Shown here in pieces: positions 52,859-62,005 of a DNA stretch of 64,000 bases. The stretch's first letter is position 1, and each line of letters opens with the position of its first letter. The translations under genes were made by a program, and so were the position numbers. The DNA is from Priestia aryabhattai. Lineage in GTDB: Bacteria; Bacillota; Bacilli; Bacillales; Bacillaceae_H. The stretch lies in the NCBI RefSeq assembly GCF_023715685.1, contig NZ_JAMBOQ010000002.1:1116001-1180000 (forward strand). The letters run 5' to 3'. Under the pieces are notes generated by a model. It worked only from the letters and a program-made list of their open reading frames with translations. It was not told where the DNA came from and did not search any database.

Positions 52859-54019
52859 TTGATTCTTTATCTCATTGTTACCCTATTTCTTATCTATCAG
52901 ATTAGTATTCGAGGAAATACAGTTCTTGTAACCCTATATGCTTTGGACCTTCATGCAAGCGCTGTCTATTTAGGAGGGATTGTAGCAGCAACCTCCTTGT
53001 TCCCAATGCTTTTTGCAGCTTATGCCGGCAGATTTTCTGATCGTATTGGCTATCGTCTTCCCTTGGGTATCGGTGCGATAGGAACAGGTATAGCGCTGCT
53101 ATTGCCTTATATGTTTACAAACCAATTATTAATATTGGTGATATCTCAATCTTTACTTGGGTTGTTTCAGATATTTACAATTGTTTCTATGCAAAATTTA
53201 ATCGGTGCCTTGAGCAATAAAGAAAATCGTTCATATTATTTTTCCACTTTTAGTTTGGGAGTTGCCATTTCTAATTTTTTAGGACCTTTAATTACAGGCC
53301 TGTCAATTGATCATTTGCATTTTGATCTGACGTACTTAATATTAGCCTTATTTTCTATATTTCCCGGGTTTTTCTTTTTATTTAATTGGATCAAACTGCC
53401 AAAAGCAATTATTAAAGTGAAAGAACAAGAAAATAAGTTTGTTGAGTTATTAGTTAAACGATCTTTAAGAAAGACCTTTATTATAAGTGGAATCATTTTG
53501 ACGGGTGTGGGAATGTATGAGTTTTATTTTCCTGTGTATGCAAAGCATATTGGACTTTCGGCTTCTATCATTGGAATCATCTTGAGCTCTAATGCTATTG
53601 CCTATATTCTTTCACGCTTGCTGATGCAGCCACTAGTAAGCAAATTTAAAGAAGAGACTGTTCTTGGAGCATGTCTGTCCATATCGGCAGTCGCTTTCTT
53701 TTTACTTCCTTTATTTAGTGATTATATTTTTTTGATGATTATCTCTTTCATTATGGGGTTAGGATTAGGCTGTTGTCAGCCATTATCTATTGTAATGGCT
53801 TATAGCCATTCACCTAAAGGACGGACTGGAGAAGTTCTGGGGATCAGACTGACCGTGAATAAATGTGTCCAATTTTTGGTTCCAATTGTATTTGGTTATT
53901 TTGGATCTATACTCGGGTTCTTTCCCGTATTCTGGTCAAATGCAATCTTACTTCTATATAGTGGATACTCTCTATTTGAGAAGACCCCTTCTCAAAACTC
54001 AAATTCGTTAAATAATTGA
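52859..54019 (+). CDS. MFS transporter, second type
   Basis: The 386-aa protein starts at a TTG six bases after AAAGGATG. It has 11-12 membrane segments and the motif GRFSDRIGYRLPL. It differs from the neighbouring permeases and is closer to YfcJ/YhhS-type efflux or uptake proteins. The first membrane segment starts right at the N-terminus. The substrate is unknown; its position suggests a pathway compound. Confidence 0.85.
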   Translation: MILYLIVTLFLIYQISIRGNTVLVTLYALDLHASAVYLGGIVAATSLFPMLFAAYAGRFSDRIGYRLPLGIGAIGTGIALLLPYMFTNQLLILVISQSLLGLFQIFTIVSMQNLIGALSNKENRSYYFSTFSLGVAISNFLGPLITGLSIDHLHFDLTYLILALFSIFPGFFFLFNWIKLPKAIIKVKEQENKFVELLVKRSLRKTFIISGIILTGVGMYEFYFPVYAKHIGLSASIIGIILSSNAIAYILSRLLMQPLVSKFKEETVLGACLSISAVAFFLLPLFSDYIFLMIISFIMGLGLGCCQPLSIVMAYSHSPKGRTGEVLGIRLTVNKCVQFLVPIVFGYFGSILGFFPVFWSNAILLLYSGYSLFEKTPSQNSNSLNN

Positions 54020-54023
54020 TGGT

Positions 54024-54310
54024 CTAAAAAATAGAAGTTATAAAGTAGAAAGGAATTGTTGATAAAAACAAGATAGCTATTGAAATTTCCACATCAGGAG
54101 TAGGAGACTTACTAAATCGTTGAAAAGCTTTAATTATTTGTAATGGTTTTGGGAGATATGGATAGAAAAGAAGAAGGATGGCCAATAACCATCCAGTAAT
54201 AACTAAAATGGAAAAGACCATTTTAACGTTTTGAATTTGGCTTCAGTCCTGGCAACTCAAATAGAATAATCGGAGTTAGTATTAAAGGAATACTTACTAC
54301 AGAAAGCCAT
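54024..54310 (-). pseudogene. Frameshifted two-helix membrane protein, Ger D-subunit-like
   Basis: One frame reads IKWLSVVSIPLILTPIILFE then LPGLKPNSKR and stops; an overlapping frame continues MVFSILVITGWLLAILLLFY to 54024. Joined, they give two membrane helices, resembling the small proteins that accompany some Ger operons. RBS-like GAGGTGAAG lies upstream at about 54328. No ger operon is adjacent. The family call is from memory and tentative. Confidence 0.4.
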
Positions 54311-54589
54311 TTTATTATTCTTCACCTCATTTTGGTACACTTCCCCCTCACGTTCTCTTGATATTACAATGAAAATCCACTTCAACTTCAGGAAAGATAT
54401 CATTTTGTCTACTTTTACTTCCTTCCACTTTCCGGGTTATTTTCATTCAAAAAACTCCAAATATAAAAATATCTATTTTCATATTTTCTTGAGTAGAAAT
54501 GATGTCTGAGTGAGAGATATCAATCGCTCACTCAAAGACTATGCATTTGTTTCATTAATATGTATCGATTAGGAGAAGAGTATTACATT
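54311..54589. other. Gap before the IS6 remnant
   Basis: A/T-rich with a palindrome GAGTGAGAGAT ... TCGCTCACTC near 54508-54535. No coding sequence. Confidence 0.4.
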
Positions 54590-55138
54590 ATATTAAGTCA
54601 ACAAATGACTCATGGAGAGTCGATGAAATCTATATTAAGGTAAAAGATAAATGGATAAACTTAAATCGCGCAATCGATTTAGAAGAGGATATTTTTGATT
54701 TTTATCTAAGTGAATGAAGAAATAAACAAACAGCCAAGCGCTTTTTTTAAAAAACTTTAGCAGTTCTTCATTCTAAAACATCACGTGCCGTTACGGTTGA
54801 TAAAAATCTATGGTATTCTCAAGAAAACACGTGACGTCTGAAAGCGATAAAATGAGACAAATAAGGTGTATTAGTAATATAGAATATAGTGGAACAAGAC
54901 TAGCTTTCATTAATAAACGTGTAAGTTCTATGTTAGGGTTTAAGTCATGTCAAACAGTTATTTCTATATTGAGGGGAATAAAGCTATGCATGTGATCAAA
55001 AAAAAGACTTCACCTTAAGGTGAAGTCTACCCAAAATAAAGTTGAATTTATACATAGTTTGTTTAGAATTGCATCATAATTTAGAATAGAATATATAGGT
55101 TCTATGTCTCTATTAAACATTATTTGCAACAGAACCCT
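54590..55138 (+). mobile_element. Decayed IS6-family remnant
   Basis: Pieces of the same transposase remain in several frames: TNDSWRVDEIYIKVKDKW, DFYLSE then a stop, NKRVSSMLGFKSCQTVIS. The right end reads TTTGCAACAGAACCC at 55124-55138. The left third is missing. It lies exactly between the two halves of the quinate region. Confidence 0.8.
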
Positions 55139-55162
55139 TATTAGGAATGGTTAATTTGAAAA

Positions 55163-55606
55163 TTATTTATTAAAACTAGCTGCTACTGCTGCACGAATAC
55201 CTAGTAAGTAACTTTCTTCGCCGAATCCTGAAATTTGTCCAGTCGCAATTTCTGCAAAAACTGATTTGTGACGGAAATCCTCACGTGCATGGATATTCGA
55301 CATATGAATTTCTATAACTGGTACCGTTAAAATGGCTAAAGCATCACGAATTGCATAGCTGTAGTGTGTCCAAGCACCTGCATTTAGGACTACACCATCT
55401 ACACCTGTTAAAAAGGCTTCATGAATTTTTTCAACCATTTCACCTTCATGATTTGTTTGGAACGTCTCTACTTCAATCTTTAATTCTTCTGCTAAATGTG
55501 CAATGTTGGAATTAATTTCATCTAATGTAATTGTGCCATATTGTTTAGGATCCCTCTTACCAAACATATTATGATTTACACCATGTAACATTAAAATTTT
55601 AGTCAT
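55163..55606 (-). CDS. aroQ: Type II 3-dehydroquinate dehydratase
   Basis: The 147-aa protein has the type II residues: HGVNHNMFGKRDPKQYG (Arg and catalytic Tyr), QTNHEGEMVEKI, LNAGAWTHYSYAIRDAL, IEIHMSNIHAREDF (His and Arg). The usual LNGPNLN opening is altered to LHGVNHN, which suggests a catabolic rather than biosynthetic variant. It converts 3-dehydroquinate to 3-dehydroshikimate. It is the last gene of the MFS-dehydrogenase-dehydratase operon. Confidence 0.92.
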   Translation of the reverse strand: MTKILMLHGVNHNMFGKRDPKQYGTITLDEINSNIAHLAEELKIEVETFQTNHEGEMVEKIHEAFLTGVDGVVLNAGAWTHYSYAIRDALAILTVPVIEIHMSNIHAREDFRHKSVFAEIATGQISGFGEESYLLGIRAAVAASFNK

Positions 55607-55663
55607 AGCTATCTCTCCTATCAGTTTTTTTCAAAAGGTTCCCACCTTATAAAAATTGTTTTT

Positions 55664-56587
55664 TTATTTTTGATTGTCTCCAAATAAAATTTCTTTTACT
55701 TGCTCCATCGGCATATCAACACCTGTGAACAACTTGAACCCTAAAGCACCTTGCCATAACATCATGCCTAATCCATTAATTGTTTTCGCACCAGCTTCTT
55801 CTGCTTGAGTTAAAAATTTTGTTTTTTGAGGGTTATAGACTACATCTGTTACAACTAAATCCTTACGTAATACATCTAAAGTGTCGTCTATAATACTTAA
55901 GTGATCTAATGGTTTCATTCCAAGACTTGTCCCATTAGCCAAGATAGCACTTTCTGCAACCTCACGACGGAATGCTGCTTTATCTTCTAATGGAAAGATA
56001 TTAGCTTTTACACCGAATTCTTTCATTTCATTATTAATATAATTTACGTTTTCTTCTGCTTGAGCAAAGTACTCATCATTACGAGCAAAAATGCTGATTT
56101 CACTGATACCAGATTGCGCTAATTGAATAGCGATTGGCGTTGCAGCACCACCTGAACCAACAAGTGTTACTTTTTGATCTTTTAGGTTCACACCGTGTTC
56201 AATTAGATTTTTCACATAACCAAGACCATCGGTATTATAACCAATTAATTTACCATCACGGTTAACTACCGTATTACTTGCACGTGTGTATTTAGCTGAA
56301 TCATCCAGCTCGTCAAGGTAATCTAATACCCTCATTTTATTTGGCATTGATACGTTAAAACCTGCCACACCTGCAGCCTTAAGGCCGTTAACTGTTGCTT
56401 CTAATTCGTCATTACCTACTTCAAATGCAAGATATGCATAGTTTAAACCTGCTAATGTATAACCAAGGTTGTGCATACGTGGTGAAAGACTATGTCCAAT
56501 AGGTGTGGCCAGTAGTCCTACTAATTTTGTTTTTCCATCAATGTTTTTTTCGTGTACGGTTGTTTTTTCATATACAGTTGTTGTCAT
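55664..56587 (-). CDS. Quinate/shikimate dehydrogenase (YdiB-like)
   Basis: The 307-aa protein has the shikimate-binding SLSPRMHN, catalytic Lys in NVSMPNKMRV, Asp in YNTDGLGYV, and the dinucleotide fold GSGGAATPIA. The region ARNDEYF and the C-terminus (VVYNPQKTKFLTQAEEAGAK ... TINGLGMMLWQGALGFKLFT) match E. coli YdiB more than AroE, so NAD use and action on both quinate and shikimate are likely. A 20-residue N-terminal extension is unusual. It forms an operon with the permease and dehydratase genes. Confidence 0.92.
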   Translation of the reverse strand: MTTTVYEKTTVHEKNIDGKTKLVGLLATPIGHSLSPRMHNLGYTLAGLNYAYLAFEVGNDELEATVNGLKAAGVAGFNVSMPNKMRVLDYLDELDDSAKYTRASNTVVNRDGKLIGYNTDGLGYVKNLIEHGVNLKDQKVTLVGSGGAATPIAIQLAQSGISEISIFARNDEYFAQAEENVNYINNEMKEFGVKANIFPLEDKAAFRREVAESAILANGTSLGMKPLDHLSIIDDTLDVLRKDLVVTDVVYNPQKTKFLTQAEEAGAKTINGLGMMLWQGALGFKLFTGVDMPMEQVKEILFGDNQK

Positions 56588-56638
56588 ATTGAAAATCTCC
56601 TTTTAGTATTTTATAAACTTGCTTTTTCACTTTTTTAA

Positions 56639-57820
56639 TTAGCCAAAAATCTTTTTGATTCTACCCAGTACAAACACTGCAAGTATGACACTAATAACCG
56701 CGATAATCATATCAAATATTAATGTCATTGAAATACCAAGTGAGCTTACTAAACCACTCGTAATAATGGGTACAAGGATAAAAGCTGAGCTGGCAGCAAT
56801 ATTTACATATGAAGATGCTGTCGCTTTACTTGCAGGGAAAAGCCTCATCATAATACTTAGAGCTAGTTGGAAAATACCTGATGTAAATAATCCCATTAAG
56901 AATGTGCTTACTATTACAATGCTGTACGATTCCACCATGAATAATGTAAGCATAGATAAAAAGGCACCGATTGGATAAATGATTGCGACCATAATAGGTG
57001 AGATAAATTTATCCAACATAATTGCCAGTAAAAGTACAGATACAAGAGCACCTATACTGAAATAAGATAGCAATTGTATTGCTTGATTAGATTCAAGTCC
57101 TATAAGTTTTGTTCCTAGTTGTGGTAACCATGTTTGCCACACAACAAATAATGCTGTTGAAGTAAATCCCATTAAGATGACGGCTAAGCCTTCGCCAAGG
57201 AACTTTGGCTGTTCTTTGAAGTCTGCTTGGCTTGCATCGCCTCCTTTCATTGAAAGCAATTTGTGGTTTGGAAATGGCATAAAAATCAAATAAACACCAG
57301 TTAATAGATATAATGCGCCCATTCCAAAGAATGTCCAGCCCCAAAAGATATGATTTGCGACTAAAATTGCCATTATAAATGGCAGTAATGTTGCGCCAAT
57401 CGATACGGATGCTTTTACTAATACAGAAGCAGAACTCGCTTTTGTTGGAAACGATTCTGTTAATGCCGGATATGTTCCTGAGTCAAGTAATGAGTTAGCA
57501 ATACCTGCTGAAATGGCAAAGACAAAAGCAAGTACATAACTTGTTGTTGTAGGTATTCCTACTAGGAATAATAAATAAAGAAAATTGGCAGTAATGATTA
57601 CTGGTTTACGACCCCAACCATCTGAAAGACGACCGACAAAAAAGAGGGCAATTAATTTACCAATACCTATAGCTGATACAAGTAAACTAATTTTTGCAAT
57701 AGTTACACCATAGCGTTCTGATAAGTTGTCCATATTTGATGCAATAATAATGTTAATCATACCGAGCATTAAGTAGTTCATATACATCCCGAAAGATGAT
57801 TTGATGTAAGGGTTTTTCAT
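56639..57820 (-). CDS. MFS permease of the quinate/shikimate operon
   Basis: The 393-aa protein has 12 membrane segments, KNPYIKSSFGMYMNYLMLGM at the start, and motif A in GRLSDGWGRKPVI. It is the first gene of the operon and the paralogue of the MFS at 51533. Its context implies uptake of quinate or shikimate. Its leader region holds five copies of the shared operator motif. Confidence 0.9.
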   Translation of the reverse strand: MKNPYIKSSFGMYMNYLMLGMINIIIASNMDNLSERYGVTIAKISLLVSAIGIGKLIALFFVGRLSDGWGRKPVIITANFLYLLFLVGIPTTTSYVLAFVFAISAGIANSLLDSGTYPALTESFPTKASSASVLVKASVSIGATLLPFIMAILVANHIFWGWTFFGMGALYLLTGVYLIFMPFPNHKLLSMKGGDASQADFKEQPKFLGEGLAVILMGFTSTALFVVWQTWLPQLGTKLIGLESNQAIQLLSYFSIGALVSVLLLAIMLDKFISPIMVAIIYPIGAFLSMLTLFMVESYSIVIVSTFLMGLFTSGIFQLALSIMMRLFPASKATASSYVNIAASSAFILVPIITSGLVSSLGISMTLIFDMIIAVISVILAVFVLGRIKKIFG

Positions 57821-58580
57821 TTTTCCACTCCTATATACAAAACCTTTTTTAACAAAGATTCTAGTTTTTGGTTTTTAAAACATTTAAGTCGCTTTAGTAT
57901 CAATACCTTTTTTAGGCATCACCTCTTTCGAAATTGCTGTTATCTTAGTACTAAAAATACCAGTTAATAAAACCAACAATTAAAGTATCTTGAATGGAAG
58001 ATATTGTTCATAAATAATAACCTAATGTGTACAGGTTTTAACGCCAGACTTGGATTTATAAAAGTACATATAGATTCCTAACTGAATTTACTCTTAAACA
58101 GTGACACCGTCAGTTTAAGCGCTTTCTTAATAATCGTTGATTTACAGTTATTTACATATAAATACATTCACACTATTAGTTGTATAATACAAATTAAACT
58201 TTCACTGCTAGTATATCGTTCTACTAAAATTATGTTATTTATATCGTTCTTGTTAGCGAAAATTTATAGGAATAGATATATAGTTATTAACTAAACGAAT
58301 TAGATCGATCTAATTAAGTAGAACGATATACCTTAATCGATTATTAATTAAAACAAATTTGTTATTACATAAAGGATTATGTTTAGTAGAACGATATACC
58401 AACGAGACAAATATACTCCTGAAAACGAAATGTGTCAAGTCTGTGACAAAATGTTTTGATTTGTGGTTCATAAGTTATTTTAATATTTTATCTTTCAAAT
58501 ATTCATTTTTTAACCTTTTTAAAGATTGAGTTTGGACGAATACTTTTAAATTAACTCTTAATAATCATTTGTTTAAATTC
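57821..58580. other. Long regulatory region upstream of the quinate operon
   Basis: Gene-free. It holds the operator cluster 58212-58398 and a weak cre-like sequence on the minus strand (GAAAGCGCTTAAAC, 58112-58125). The leader between the operators and the MFS gene is about 390 bases and otherwise shows nothing clear. Confidence 0.55.
58212..58398. promoter_or_regulatory. Cluster of five LacI-type operator candidates
   Basis: Copies of TAGAWCGATMTA: 58212-58223 (complement of TAGAACGATATA), 58240-58251 (one mismatch), 58301-58312 (TAGATCGATCTA), 58319-58330 and 58387-58398 (TAGAACGATATA). All have the central CG expected for LacI-family sites; the LacI gene lies 270 bases to the right. Confidence 0.72.
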
Positions 58581-58605
58581 AAAAAAAAGGATTGCTGTGC
58601 AATCC
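58581..58605 (-). terminator. Terminator of the LacI-family gene
   Basis: GGATTGC and GCAATCC form a stem with a 3-base loop, followed on the minus strand by a T run of eight. Confidence 0.85.
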
Positions 58606-58666
58606 TCTACTCAGTTAATCAACAAAGTATATTTATTTTTCAAATCTTTTTACGATTTCCTCATCC

Positions 58667-59686
58667 TTACTTTTTTGAAGTTTCTCGAATAATAAGTTCA
58701 GGCTTTAATATAAGGCGTTGAAGTTCACTACTTTCAGTATTCATCTTATTATATAAAAGGTTTGCAGCCTTAATACCTATAGATCTTGGAAATGAAGAAA
58801 CAGTTGTTAGTGGCGGATGATAAAGTTCTGATTCCGGAATATTATCGAATCCCACGATATCGATATCTTTTCCAGGTGTTATATTATTCATTGCTAATCC
58901 TTGAATAACACCAAATGCAACCATGTCATTAAAACAAAAAATAGCTGTAGGTGGATAGCTATTCCCTAGAACCCTTAATATCGCTTCTAATCCTCCCTTC
59001 CGGGTAGGCTCAATATCAATAATAAGGGATTCATCAACTTTTAATCCTGCCATATCATGAGCTATGCGAAATCCCTTCATTCTCTCTGTCCAAGTAGAAG
59101 ATTCCTTTATTCCTCCTAGAAACGCAATTTTCTTATGCCCCTTTTCTAACAGATGATTAACTGCCATAAGAGCACCTTTGGTATAGTCGATTCCCACGTA
59201 ATCGGAATTAACGTCAGTAAGTTCCCTGTTAGCAAGTACCATTGGTATTTCCACATTATTCAACCGATTAACCGTTTTTTTCGTACTTTGAGAGGCTGGG
59301 TTTAGAATCAGTCCGTCTACTCTATGCTCTACCATGGTTGAGATTAAATTATCTTGTTTTGAAACAGAATCAAAGGTACTACCTAACAAAACTGTATATC
59401 CAACTGCTTCTAATGTGGTTTGAACACCAATTAAAAATTCAGAAATAAAACTGTTGGAAATATCTGTAACTATAACTCCAACAATATCAGAATTCTTGGA
59501 TCTCATATTTGCAGCAACTCTATCGTAAACGTAACCTAATTCATTTATAGAATTTAAAACCTTTTTTCGTGTTGCTTCCGAAATACGAGGATTATTGCGA
59601 ACAACTAGGGAAGCCGTTGAAGTTGAAACACCAGCATGCAACGCTACTTCTTGTAACGTAATCCGGTTTTTTTTTTCTTGTTTCAT
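58667..59686 (-). CDS. LacI-family transcriptional regulator
   Basis: The 339-aa protein has an N-terminal HTH (ITLQEVALHAGVSTSTASLV), hinge helix (RVAANMRSKNSDIVG) and a periplasmic-binding-type effector domain with the usual FNDMVAFGVIQGL and IVGFDNIPESELYHPPLTTV. It is the nearest candidate for binding the TAGAWCGATMTA sites and so for controlling both the quinate operon and the ALDH operon. It has its own terminator. The effector is unknown; quinate, shikimate or dehydroshikimate are plausible. Confidence 0.92.
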   Translation of the reverse strand: MKQEKKNRITLQEVALHAGVSTSTASLVVRNNPRISEATRKKVLNSINELGYVYDRVAANMRSKNSDIVGVIVTDISNSFISEFLIGVQTTLEAVGYTVLLGSTFDSVSKQDNLISTMVEHRVDGLILNPASQSTKKTVNRLNNVEIPMVLANRELTDVNSDYVGIDYTKGALMAVNHLLEKGHKKIAFLGGIKESSTWTERMKGFRIAHDMAGLKVDESLIIDIEPTRKGGLEAILRVLGNSYPPTAIFCFNDMVAFGVIQGLAMNNITPGKDIDIVGFDNIPESELYHPPLTTVSSFPRSIGIKAANLLYNKMNTESSELQRLILKPELIIRETSKK

Positions 59687-60543
59687 AATTGAATCACCAT
59701 CTCTAAATTAATTAAAAGTTGATTTATTTTAATAAATTACACGCATGGCAAGGTTACAGGCAGTAAAAACTGCCCTCAAAAGAATAACAATCCAGACGTT
59801 TTTATATTTTAATCACGTTATCTGATGCATATTAACTGAGATTAACACTTTTATAATTAAATTTTATTATACCTCTAACCCATAAAAACTGTTCTCTCAC
59901 TTTCTAAATTAACATTATAACGTAAGTTAATACATAAGTATTGAAAATATTGAAGATATTAACGATATTTTCCACATGGAATAAAAGGAGATTTATGCCC
60001 GCATTTTTCTAAGTTTTAAAATCTCTCACAAGCTATTTTTATAACTCAAGAAACTACTGAGACATCCATTTTATTCAATATTTAAAAGAAGAATATAACT
60101 ATATTAACGTCCCTAATATAAAAATAATAGAGTAAGTTCTTTAGTGAAAACCTTAAAAATGGTATGTCCATAAATTTATATATTATCAATCTAGCTTTGA
60201 TTTATAAATTTATCGGTTATTGCTTATAATTTTAGGTTTTAGACATTAATGTGAACTTGCTATGATCTTTATGGTCGTACCTTGATAGAAGGACATAGTA
60301 AAATATATAATATATTGCTGTAATATTATATATCGCCAAATAGTATGGAAAGCTCTTAATGTCAAATTTACTAATCTTATTCGTTAAAAGCTTTTATTGG
60401 TATAGCAAAGAAAAGACCTGAAAATCAACACTATCTTAGTAATGTCAATGTATCTATAAACAAAAAAATGTTACATAATTAATCGTAATGCAAAGGAAAA
60501 ACAGAGTATGGAATAGCATTTAGTGACTATGGAGGATAATAAA
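59687..60543. other. Divergent intergenic region between LacI and IclR genes
   Basis: 850 A/T-rich bases without a supported gene. It must hold both promoters. I see no copy of the operator motif here. Confidence 0.5.
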
Positions 60544-61314
60544 ATGAATGGAAATGAAGCTGTAAAAGGAATTAGAACTGTTCAGCGATCAATTAATGTT
60601 ATGAATTGTTTTACTTTTGAAGAACATGAACTATCTCTTACAGAGATTTCCCAAAAAATCAACTTAGCAAAATCAACAACTTCTAGATTATTAGATACAT
60701 TAGTGCAAAATGGGTTTATTCAAAAAAAATCTTCTAATTTGAAATACACACTAGGTTATAAAATGCGTGAGTTTGGGCGTATTGCGGAAAGGTCTGTATC
60801 TGTAGAAGTTATAGAGATTGCTAAACCCTTTATGAAAAAATTAAGAAATGAGACTGGAGAATCAGTAAGTTTATTCATGTTAGAGAATAAAAAACGAGTT
60901 TGTATTAAACGTTATTCGAGTAAACAGTCTATATCTCATGTTGTTAATGTAGGTGAAACCCTTCCGTTGGAGATTGGAGCTGGCGGGAAAGTCCTATTAG
61001 CATTTCAACCTGATTCATATATTGAATCTATTCTAAAAGAAATTAATTCTAAAGAGTTATTAAATCGTCTTTCAAAGGAATTATCACTTATTCGAAAAGA
61101 GTATATATCAACCAGTATAGATGAGAGAGGAGCAGGGGTTAACACAATTTCATCACCTATATATGACATAAATGGAAGAGTAGATTTTTGTCTATGTGTA
61201 TCAGGGCCAAGTACACGCTTTACGCTTGAAGTTATGAATTCTCTTAAAAGTAAGGTGAAAGAGAATGCCTTAAAAATATCAGAATATATAAAGGATCAAA
61301 ATTTGAATGTTTAG
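60544..61314 (+). CDS. IclR-family transcriptional regulator
   Basis: The ATG at 60544 has GGAGG eight bases upstream; an earlier in-frame codon at 60523 does not. The 256-aa product has the N-terminal winged HTH (LSLTEISQKINLAKSTTSRL) and the IclR effector domain (about 80-250) with GETLPLEIGAGGKVLLAF and IDERGAGVNTISSPIYDING. Family members often govern aromatic and quinate catabolism (PcaR, PobR, QuiR type). It probably controls the following transporter gene. Confidence 0.9.
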   Translation: MNGNEAVKGIRTVQRSINVMNCFTFEEHELSLTEISQKINLAKSTTSRLLDTLVQNGFIQKKSSNLKYTLGYKMREFGRIAERSVSVEVIEIAKPFMKKLRNETGESVSLFMLENKKRVCIKRYSSKQSISHVVNVGETLPLEIGAGGKVLLAFQPDSYIESILKEINSKELLNRLSKELSLIRKEYISTSIDERGAGVNTISSPIYDINGRVDFCLCVSGPSTRFTLEVMNSLKSKVKENALKISEYIKDQNLNV

Positions 61315-61616
61315 TCGAATAGAGCCTCCGTAACTATTTACCCTAACGAGATCAGGATAAGACGGGATTACTATCTTAAAATCCCTTAAAAATAAACCGT
61401 CATTTTTGTAAATTGTTTAGTAAAATGACAAAGATTTCAGTTTGGTCTATCATTATCTAAGATTCCTATTAACGAAGCTATAGAGTAAATTTTATTTTTT
61501 ACTATTAAAAAATTTAACCTTTGGCTTAAAACAAGTAATAAGTAATACATATAGGAAAAATTGAATTTAGAGAAATTTTTTTCTTATAGATATATAAAAT
61601 TTATAATTTTCAATCC

Positions 61617-61649
61617 AAACCTTTGAGAGCAATATTCTCAAGGGTTTTT
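61617..61649 (+). terminator. Terminator between IclR and MFS genes
   Basis: AAACCTTTGAGA pairs with TCTCAAGGGTTT and is followed by TT and C. Confidence 0.75.
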
Positions 61650-61790
61650 CGCTTGTTATTTCTTATTTTTTAAACTTATGTATTAATTAATATTCTACAT
61701 TTCACCTTTGAAGTAATGTGTTTCGAAAATAAGTTTATATATTGTAAATTTTTATATTGTAAATTAATAACAATCATTATGAACTTAAAT

Positions 61791-61843
61791 TAGTTCCATT
61801 TTTAACTAATTTTATCTGTATTAATTACCATCTAGTGGAACTA
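61791..61843. promoter_or_regulatory. Inverted repeat, IclR operator candidate
   Basis: TAGTTCCA (61791-61798) and TGGAACTA (61836-61843) are exact complements 37 bases apart, upstream of the MFS gene. GTTCCA/TGGAAC half-sites are common for IclR-family proteins. Confidence 0.45.
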
Positions 61844-61936
61844 TAGTTAGTCCTTATACTTTATACAATACAATAAAATAAAGTGGAAAGCGTGAACAAT
61901 TGGGAACGTACAGCTATCCAATTCATCCCTATTTTT

Positions 61937-61950
61937 TGAAAGCGTTATCT
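61937..61950 (+). promoter_or_regulatory. cre-like CcpA site before the broken MFS gene
   Basis: TGAAAGCGTTATCT matches the cre consensus at all but the last position. Confidence 0.5.
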
Positions 61951-62005
61951 TATCAACTATCACTACATGAGAATTGGAATATCTGTAGAAGGGGGAAGAT
62001 GAACA

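Noticed and set aside
58112..58125. cre site in the quinate operon leader
   Set aside because: It has two mismatches to the consensus, so it is mentioned only as weak and not scored as a finding.
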